Shown here in pieces: positions 29,978 to 38,300 of a stretch of 64,000 nt of DNA. This DNA comes from Diplonema japonicum (lineage: Eukaryota > Euglenozoa > Diplonemea > Diplonemida > Diplonemidae): assembly GCA_964019335.1 (NCBI GenBank), contig OZ025684.1, forward strand, positions 62,001 through 126,000, in the 5' to 3' direction. The number at the start of each line of letters is the position of its first letter. The stretch's first letter is position 1. The translations under genes and the position numbers were made by a program. The notes beneath the pieces are model-generated. The model made no database searches, was not told the origin of the DNA, and saw only the letters and a program-made list of their open reading frames with translations.

Positions 29978-31099
29978 TTAAAACCCTGAAGCTGATGAAC
30001 CTTCAGACCGTGAAGAATGATACCCCATGCTGCTATCAGAATCCTCGTCGACAAAAGAAAAATCGAATTCAGTGAAAAGCTCTTGCTGTTGTTTTGTGAG
30101 CGGTCGTCCAGATACTGCGTCGGGAAACCCTTTAGATCTCGAACCAAATTCCACATCGGGCAATGGCTGTACCAACGGGGGCATCGAAGGCACTTCCCCC
30201 GCAAGCCACGGGTGTGACAAAACACCCTCCCCAGTCAACCGCTTGGAAGGCGACACCGTCAACAAGCTAGAAATTAAATCCTTGACGTCATCGGGAACAT
30301 CGACACCATCCGGGAATTCAAACTGTCCTTTGATAATACTTCTGAAAACCTTATCGAATGTAGCCCCGCTGAAGGGGTTTGAACCAGTTACCATGTTGTA
30401 CACAACAACCCCTAATGACCACCAGTCCGCTTCATAAGAGTAACCTGGTCCCTTTACCACCTCTGGAGCCATGTAGAATGCCGTTCCAACGAATGTGTGA
30501 CATTTTTCCTGAACGGTGGGATGAAACCGCGCCAACCCGAAATCAGCGAGCTTCGGTTTTCCCGACCCGTCCAATAGAACGTTCTCGCACTTCAGATCAC
30601 GGTAGATGATGTTCAAAGAATGCAGGTGGACGAGACCCTTTGCTAGTTGTATTGTGTAATACCTTGCTAAATCGATAGGGAGGCGGTTTTCGGGGTGGGA
30701 TGATATGAAGTTGAAGAGGTCTCCTGATGGCATGTACTCCATCTCAAATACTGCGCTGTTCTCTGTTTGGAAAGACTCGTTAATGCTGAGTATATGTGGG
30801 GAGCCTCGTACTGCCGCCATTATGTCTTTTTCGGCGTCTACTTTTTTCACCATCTTTACCAGCCCGTCCTTGGGCATGATCTTCAGGGCCACTACGTCCC
30901 CTGTTTCTTTTCTCTTAGCGGCGTGTACTACGCAGGTTGCCCCTTTCCCCACCTTCCCTAGGTCCTCGTAGCTTTTGAGGTTGATCTCTTCTTTGTATTC
31001 GACTACCTCCCACCCCATGTCCTCCTTCACTTTTACGCGGCCTTTGATGGCTTGCTGCTTCTTTCTGCACAACCTCTGCAGCTTTGCCTTGATGCCCAT
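29978..31099 (-). CDS. AGC-type serine/threonine protein kinase
   Basis: This encodes 373 residues from the ATG at 31099; the frame upstream uses a non-ATG codon. All kinase motifs are present: a glycine-rich loop (GKVGKGATCVV, residues ~48-57, third Gly replaced), VVALKIM (Lys ~73), YRDLKCEN (catalytic Asp), DFG (~185), a GTAFYMAPEVV activation-segment end, and DWWSLGVVVYNMVTG. The 'TFVGTAFYMAPE' loop and the C-terminal FTEFDFSFVDEDS, which resembles a hydrophobic motif, place it with AGC kinases or their close relatives rather than tyrosine kinases. No PH or cyclic-nucleotide domain is attached. The tail is Ser-rich. Its 5' flank carries an 11-bp minisatellite. Confidence 0.88.
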   Translation of the reverse strand: MGIKAKLQRLCRKKQQAIKGRVKVKEDMGWEVVEYKEEINLKSYEDLGKVGKGATCVVHAAKRKETGDVVALKIMPKDGLVKMVKKVDAEKDIMAAVRGSPHILSINESFQTENSAVFEMEYMPSGDLFNFISSHPENRLPIDLARYYTIQLAKGLVHLHSLNIIYRDLKCENVLLDGSGKPKLADFGLARFHPTVQEKCHTFVGTAFYMAPEVVKGPGYSYEADWWSLGVVVYNMVTGSNPFSGATFDKVFRSIIKGQFEFPDGVDVPDDVKDLISSLLTVSPSKRLTGEGVLSHPWLAGEVPSMPPLVQPLPDVEFGSRSKGFPDAVSGRPLTKQQQELFTEFDFSFVDEDSDSSMGYHSSRSEGSSASGF

Positions 31100-31253
31100 G
31101 GTATTTTGTGTATTCAAAAAATCTTTTTTTCTTTTTTTTTTTTTTTTTATATTTCATTCGAGCCGGGTTTTCAAGGGTGGGAGTGAAAAGAATACTTCAC
31201 TTTTTATCACGCTCAACATTATATTCACTCTCAGCTTATAGAGAAATAAGGCC

Positions 31254-31406
31254 CAGGAGTGACAGGAGTGATACAGGAGTGATACAGGAGTGATACAGGA
31301 GTGATACAGGAGTGACACAGGAGTGACACAGGAGTGATACAGGAGTGATACAGGAGTGATACAGGAGTGACACAGGAGTGATACAGGAGTGATACAGGAG
31401 TGATAT
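31254..31406. repeat. 11-bp minisatellite (CAGGAGTGATA)
   Basis: About 14 tandem copies of CAGGAGTGATA with a common CAGGAGTGACA variant. It lies 155-305 bp upstream of the kinase ATG and is followed by a small hairpin, ATAATG-tta-CATTAT. Confidence 0.92.
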
Positions 31407-31732
31407 AATGTTACATTATGTCACTCCTGCACCTCCAAATTCCTTAGGAAGAAAGCCTAAGGCGATGGGGAGGATTACACGTCTCGGAGGTGCTAGTCAG
31501 TCTGCTCACCCATCCCAGAATCAAGATTCTGCAAGTGGGTCCCCGCATCCACCATACATGCAACCTCAGATGGTTCCACCACAAACGAGAACTGGTAACT
31601 TGAAATCCCCTTGTAGCTTGTAATACCCAACCTTTTTTGCTGCCTCTCAGTTTTGATTTCTTCTTGTAACCTGTACCCTGCACCTGTAACCTCCCACCCT
31701 TTCAAACCCGGCTCTTATTAAATAAAACAACA

Positions 31733-31884
31733 TATTAAATGAAAATAAGTGCATTATTTCACTTGTGGTGGCGGGTTTAACCCGAAATTATTACTACACT
31801 CGCTCCGCTCGTGAAGTAAGATCCTTTCTCGTTAAACCCCCTGCCACCACGCGTGAAATAATGCAATCTTATTTTCATTTAATA
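31733..31884. mobile_element. MITE with ~50-bp terminal inverted repeats
   Basis: The left end TATTAAATGAAAATAAGTGC, continuing ATTATTTCAC and GTGGTGGC..GGGTTTAAC, is mirrored by the right end (GTTAAACC..GCCACCAC, GTGAAATAATGC, CTTATTTTCATTTAATA) with few mismatches. The interior is only ~50 bp. TA dinucleotides at both ends would suit a Tc1/mariner-type target. There is no coding capacity. Confidence 0.75.
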
Positions 31885-32025
31885 AATAGTTATGAGGGGC
31901 TTTTTGTACAACTATTGGAAAACTTTAAAAAAAAAAAACCTCGATTTTCTTTTTTTTTTCTTCTTTTTTTAACGTCAAGGTGACGAACGGCGCTCGCCTT
32001 TTTTCTTATTTCGTTTTTTTCTTAT

Positions 32026-34098
32026 TTACCCCTTTTTTTCCCTTAACAACGCAGCTACGGTGCAGAACCCGTTCCCAGCTGCCACATCTGAGGGTCTTTT
32101 CATCGAGATGTTTCTGATGTTGGGGTCAGCCTTATGTTGGAGGAGGAGAGTCACGATGCCTGCATGCCCCTCGTGAGCAGCACGGTGGAGGGGTGTGCAG
32201 CCGTCGAAACAGCTTTTAATGTTGGGGTCGGCACCGTGGGTGAGGAGGGCAGACACTATGTCAGCGTCCCTGAGTGACGCTGCGAAGTGAAGCGGTGTGT
32301 TTTCTGTTGTAATTTTGTACAACGAGTTGTTTGTAACCCCTAGCCCTTAAGAAAGACGGGAGCAAAACTGCCCTGTCCAGGATGGGCTCCGGATCTTCGT
32401 GGAATCGTTATTTGCCAGGTGGAAAACAGAGTGCTTATCTTTTTTTTTTCAAATTTCAATTTCACAGCACTCCAAGGCGTAAATATTTGTCGCTAAAGGG
32501 TTTAAAAACGACTTTTTTCTCCAAGTACTTTTTCGTAGCACAACATACAAAAAGTGAGCGCTTTTCATGCTTCGCTGCATCACTTTACCTTGCTCCACCT
32601 ACCAAGTGGGTCCCAATCCGAGTAAACAGGCTAAAAACGCAAAAGTACAGCCAAAACAGCCACGGACCGGACGAGGTCCGACATTCTGTCTTGGGTAAAG
32701 GAGTTGGTACCCCTACCCATGAGGACTGGTACGTACGACGGCAGTTGAACGCAAACTCGCTCGAAGCTGTTTAACCGTATGCGGTCTCTCGGCTACCTAC
32801 CAGGTAGCTCGTGAGACCATACGCTAGGAGACACTTAGCGAAGCAAGCACCCTGAAGGAGTCGGACCCTTTAGACAGTGCACCCCCAGCCCAAATAAGTA
32901 CAACCCAAATAAGTGTATTCCAAATAATTCTTTTTTTTTGGAGCCCAAACACCCCCCTTCCACTGCCCAAATAAAGATAATTATTTCGGGTCCCTTTACT
33001 TTCTTTTTAAAGTTCTTTTTTTTTTTTAAAATCTTGCATGTCTCTCACACCAAAAACCAGACCTAGCAATAATGGTTGAGCATATAGCTGCCATGATTGG
33101 AAACAGCAAGCTCATTGACCAGTGCAGGGCCTGACAACATGTCGATGCGTGTGTTGTGTAAATAGCTATAAATCTATAAATAGCTTGAGTTGAGTGAGTG
33201 CCTTTTGTCCCAAGATGCTCAATCTACACCCCCGTGCACAACCCATTTTGGTCGTTTTTGAGCACCCTACCATTCAACCTTTCACCCCCTTTGTATTTTT
33301 ATTAGTTTCTGAACTTTCTTTTTAACTTTTCAGATTCAAAAAAACCCGTTTTACCTGCAAACGGGAGGGTCAACTACTGCCCTCTAATTGCCCGGAGTGT
33401 TATGGGTTTAATATTCTACTTTTGTAAAAAAAGTATTTTCTTCTTCTTTTTCTTTCTTCTGATGGTTTTTCTTTCCGGTCGTTTTAGGAGGTTAAAAAAA
33501 AAAGAGAAGAAAGAATAGAATACACACCACACTCGTCCTTTTTGTTAGGGCATGCTCCATTCTCTAATAACAGGGAAACTATACCGTTGCACTGGCTCAG
33601 TGTTGCACAATGAAGGGGTGAGCAGCCATCACGGTTCGTGACGTTGATGTCTACATCAAAGCAGGTCAAGAGCGTGGAAACCGTTTCTTTCAAACAAAGT
33701 ACAGAAGCGTTCAGCAATACAGCTTGTGGGTCTACCTCGTGGCCTAGTCCAGCCTCCATCATCAGCCGCAGAACGTCACTGCACACAGGGTCATTTCTGC
33801 ACTGTATCAACTGGTGTAGCTCCTGCTTTCCTATGTAACCCATCGACTTAAGCTTTAATCGTGCTTCTTGACGTCTGTCGTACTCCACCGTCACTTCGCT
33901 GCCGTCTTGAAACGGTGCGTCCGCTACCCTCATGCCCTCTTCCAGCTCTACCCCATCGAATCTCAATACAAATCTGCTTGCCTCGAGCATTGCCGCTCGA
34001 GCAATCTCCTCTTTCAAAACCTTTATCTGCCCACTTGCCGCGGGCTCAACGCTCAAAGTTGCACCACATGGGAGCACCACATGTAGCAGAACCGACAT
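32026..34098 (-). CDS. Ubl-ankyrin repeat protein (two exons)
   Basis: Exon 1 is 34098-33528 and exon 2 is 32303-32026, joined by a 1224-nt intron (donor G|GTGTGT at 33527, acceptor ACAACAG at 32304). The join gives ...KKDEC-ENTPLHFAA..., a normal ankyrin boundary, and a coding length of 849 nt (282 residues). Residues 1-75 are ubiquitin-like (SVLLHVVLPCGATLSVE, helix, FVLRFDGVELEEG). A short helical segment follows, then ankyrin repeats with DGCSPLHCA, ENTPLHFAA and DGCTPLHRAAHEGHAGIV cores. It should act as a protein-binding adaptor. The long intron is unusual, since the other three placed introns are 42-52 nt. Confidence 0.7.
32304..33527 (-). other. Long intron of the Ubl-ankyrin gene
   Basis: 1224 nt, GTGTGT...ACAACAG on the minus strand. 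Its interior holds GC-richer, hairpin-prone sequence at about 32640-32880, including an imperfect inverted repeat at 32776-32823 (CGTATG.GGTCTC..GCTACCT / AGGTAGC..GAGACC.TACG) and CGGACC-GGTCCG at 32663-32680. The size and content suggest that an element inserted into a formerly short intron. Confidence 0.55.
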
Positions 34099-34597
34099 TG
34101 ATTCCTATTTGATAGATACAGCCTACATGAAGGATACCTAGCCTTTTGTTGAAATAACATACTTAAAAAAAAGAAGAAAAGGAAAAAAAAACCGAGCACG
34201 TTTAGCCCTTCTGCAGTCAGGAGGGTGATTGACCTTTCTGGATTACATAATAGCTCGGATGGGAGAAAACCATTCCAAAAAAAAGAAAAAGGAAATCCAG
34301 TGTTGCAATCACAGAAGGCTGCATAGGGGTTAACGGATAAAAAAGAGCATGCAAATGAATTAGGCTCTATTTCTGAGTGGGAGCTGCAAAAAGAATAGTT
34401 GGCTCTTGGGGGTTATGAGCTTGGCCAGAAGTCTGCTTTCTTAAGGTACCAGAATACTGGTAGTCAGGTGGGAGGAGGGAGGGAAAAATACGTTCCAAAT
34501 TATCCCCCTTTTTTTTTGCCGGTCCTTCGTTGTGGTCAAAAAAGAAACTACCCCGAATCGCCTTCTTTTTTTTTCTTTTGCTGCAAAATCTTTATTT

Positions 34598-35384
34598 TCA
34601 AAATAGCTTACCGTGACACGCGTTCTGCATGCCGTAGTGGGGGTGGGCGTCCGACCCGCAATCTTTGTCACAGAGCCAGCACCAGCCGCAGCCACATCGG
34701 CACTTTATGGCGTTGCAGCCACCTGTCTTTTCTGTTGGGGTCTTGCACCTAGGGCACCGTTTCATGCCAGCGATAGCGTTTTCATTTTCACGATTGTCCG
34801 CATTACGCTGTCTGTGTCTGTCGCAGCTTAGCTTCATGTCGGTGTGCTTGTCGTCGTCACACCCTGTGCAGGTACGTGTCCCGCATTCCACGCACGTGAA
34901 AAATGACGGTTTTTCTTCAGGTGTTCTTGGTACGGCACCCCCGCAGTCCGGTGCGCGACATTCCTTGATAATGTCTGGGTGCTGCTGAACGTATAGCTCC
35001 ACCGCAGCCTTCTTCAAACTTGCCTGCTCTGCTCCAGTTTGCATTAGCACGCTACTTACCTGCTTTACGGAAAGCACTGCATTGCAAGCCGGGCATTTGA
35101 TAGGAAACTGCGCTCGCTCTCTATCATTCAAGCTCCGCACCCAGTCCTGCGCGCAGTCTTTATGCAGTTTGTGGCCTTCGCTACAGTGCGTGTGCACGAC
35201 CTCACCTTCTTCTTCTTCTTCAAACCCGTCTTGGCACGACGCGCACTGAACCGCGTTGCTATCACCACCAGCGGTATTCGCACACTCTTGGATTATTTGC
35301 CGAACCTGCTGGCTGCTGCCCTTCGCTGTCACCTCGAGCTTGCCGTGATTTTCCTTCACTTCGCACTCGCACGGGGTGCGCTTA
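34598..35384 (-). CDS. RBR (RING-IBR-RING) ubiquitin ligase module, 3' part of the helicase gene
   Basis: About 255 codons in a frame offset by +1 from the helicase ORF that ends at 35382. It encodes RING1 (CASCQDGF ... HKDCAQDWV ... CPAC), an IBR segment (ECRAPDCGG, FFTCVECGTRTCTGC) and RING2 (KRCPRCKTPTEKTGGCNAIK, then WCWLC). The Cys after Gly-Gly matches the catalytic cysteine of RBR ligases such as HHARI and parkin. In plants a DEAH helicase and an RBR module occur on one polypeptide (DEAH11/DEAH12), so these two frames very probably form one gene. The join could be a 1-nt indel near 35385, or a 67-nt GTAAGG...TTAAGAG intron that also restores the frame. Confidence 0.8.
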
Positions 35385-38300
35385 GCAATCTCTTAAGCCT
35401 TGGCTTGCTTCCTGCAGCTCACTCAAATTCATATTTATGTACCCCTCCAACCTTACCAACTTGTCATAAGGTATCGGGACCGCCACGCTGAGCCGACTGG
35501 ATGCAACAGCAGAGCAGTATCCCACGTTAGGGTTGAAGTCCAGTGCATTCAAATCGTGCTGCAGCCTCTCGGCTTCTACAGGGTCTTCCATCTCCATGCT
35601 GTAGCAGAACCAAGCAAGCTCGTGTTGGGGCTTCAACATCCCTGTGAGCTGCCCATGTGCAAGTTGAGAAACAATTAAGGACAAGTTCCCTGCAGCGAAG
35701 CTGGGGTCGTAATCGGGGTCAACTTCCTCAAAGACATGTTGCACGCTTGCCTTTCCCTGAAAGCACTCTTGCTCGATGAAGGTCTCGTGGCACACATCGC
35801 CCTCGCCAGCCACGAACAGCAGCCTGCCAAGGCCCCAGGCTTCTTCGACGATGTGGCACGCGAAGTCTTCCCGCATTGCGCCTGACTTCAACTGCACCAC
35901 TGTTTCAAGAGGCTGTGTAGGGTAGAAAAACACGTCAAGTGTGCATATTGGCGGATCGCACCCAGGCGCCTTCCTCGTCTGTAACTTGTTGTGTCCTTGC
36001 CACGAGGACATCACACCGTCTACTTCTTTTTTATGGAACTCATCTGCTGCTTCGGTGCTACAGAAGCTGACCTTTCCGTGCAACTCGCCTGTGGTTGCGT
36101 TCTTGTTCATCTTGACTCCCACAACACCTTCCTGTTCGGCCAGAAAGGTGTACAGATGCCACGCAGTGTCCGAGTTACAAACGCTGTCTTCTTTTCTTCG
36201 CAAGACGGGCGGCTGGGCCTGTGCGATTATGTAAATGGTTTTGTTGTCCCGGGTTGTGGGCTCCCCCACTAGAAAGGTTGTTCCCGCTGGAAGGTACAAA
36301 TTGTCATTTTCATAGATGCCAAACGAAAGGTCGCTGTAATCCCCTGTGTACATTAAAACGGTGGTGCACTCGAAGCAGTTTGTAGTCAACCTCACGAACT
36401 TATCCAACGTGATCCTGCCGTTTCTGCGCTCAAGTGTCTCTTCCAGGCAGATGTATGCCTCTTTTACAGCGAGCTGAGAAGATGTCGGCTCAGTCTTAAA
36501 CGGAGGCCTTACCAGCACACACTGCGCTGCTGACATCACCGTTAAGCAAGCTGCCTCTGATGTAACCTTTTGATTGCTGAATTCCTGCCGTGGCCTGATA
36601 TGGAACTCACTCATTTCTTTCAAGTACATGAAACAAGCTGTGCGCAAGGCTACCAGACCGGACACCCTGTAAGCGGTCTCTGCTTCTTCTACCTTCTGCT
36701 TGTACTCATTCCCTATCAACTTGCACAGCGCCCTTCGGATCTTTTCGACGTTGCACTCAATATGCAGCTTAGCGGCCAATGAATTGTCTTGCTTGTCCAT
36801 CAAACCGAACGACACGCTGAGCGTTTCGTCCTTGTCCCAAAGCACCCTTTCCACGGCATACCCGTCGCCGATCACCATCCTGACACTGTTGTTCTCGTGA
36901 AAAGCACACTCTAGCTTGCTGCGTTCTAAGAAGTTCGAGGCGTGGCCTTTGACCATTTCCCACGTGAGCTTCATGTGGCGCAGCTTGTCTTCTGGGGCAT
37001 AAAGGGTTACTGTACATGCTTGTGCGTCTATAGCCACGTCACCGAATTCTTCGAGTTGTCCCAGCCACCCGCAGACCCCTGTACTCATCCTTTGCAGTGT
37101 TATGAACAGCAGTTCAGACGCAACGTGGTCGCAGTGTAACTGAATTAGTGACTCACGAGCTTCCGCGTGCTGTCTCTGCACAGCATAGGGGAGAGATGCC
37201 AGAACCTCGTCACTAACACGGACAAGCATCATCGGCTTTCCTTCCACCAGATCTAAGCATAATAATGTGTCACCCGCCCTTGCTTCCATGGAAGTCTCTT
37301 CGGGGACAGGTGCAACTACCGCCCTTGGGTAGTTATACAAATTGTTGCTGGCGACATGAGTAAGCGTCTCTGGAAAGACGCGTACCAAGTTGAAGATTAC
37401 ATGTTCAGTGCATTCGTTCGTTTCTTCGTACTCGTTTGTGAGTGCCTTTGGAGGCACCTCCACCCCATCAGCAAGTTTGTCGTAGCTGTATGCTTGTATG
37501 ACACGGTCGAGATCGCCAAGAGACGCATATTCTGAAGGTTCGTATTCGAAGTCTTTACAGGGGGCGTGGAAGCCAAGCTTCCAAGCGACAAGGACGACCT
37601 TCGCAAGGCGCATGCAGTGTGCCTTCCCGCAAAGAAGGAGAAATAGAGCTTCCTTAATGCTTAGCTTGCAGTCGTCATTTGCATTCTGAATCTCCAAGGC
37701 CTCCTTCGCAACGTCGGTGATGCGGGTTGCGCCATATTCAGATTGCAAAAGCTCCAAATCCAGAAGTTTGTCGGTGGTTGCCTGCAGGACATTGTCCGAA
37801 GGCCTCGATACAAAGTCGATGTGCTGCAGAGACACACAGCCAAGCGATGCATTCACACGCAGCAGGGAGTCAGTGGGATCCGTTCTCAGTATTTCCGGAG
37901 TGCAGTGCTCCTGCAGCCCGTTGTACGTGTCGTGCGAGTATAGTCGGTGGCACACCCCAGGACAGGTCCGTCCAGCCCTCCCAGCACGTTGCTTCGCACT
38001 GCCTTGTGATATGAATCCTATATGCCATTCTGTCTTTTGTTTTTTTTTCATGTACGACGCAGCCGCCACTAGCCCTGTGTCTATGACTGCAATAACGCCT
38101 TCTATGGTGAGCGATGTTTCCGCGATGCCTGTGGCAAGAATCACTTTAATCTTGTCGCATTGTCTGAAGACCCGCTGCTTCTGGTCTTCACGCATGGTCT
38201 CGCATAATGCGAACACCTCTGTCTTGTCCTTCAAAACGCCCCGCTCAAGCTTCTCTTTGACCTCGAACACATCACGGCTTGTTGGAAGGAAAACCAGAAG

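Noticed and set aside
31254-31406. CRISPR-like array
   Set aside because: The unit is 11 bp with no spacers: a simple minisatellite in a eukaryotic genome.
32640-32880. Group I intron or hammerhead/HDV ribozyme in the long intron
   Set aside because: The core motifs I know (CUGAUGA...GAAA, P7 pairing) are not there; only generic hairpins are seen.
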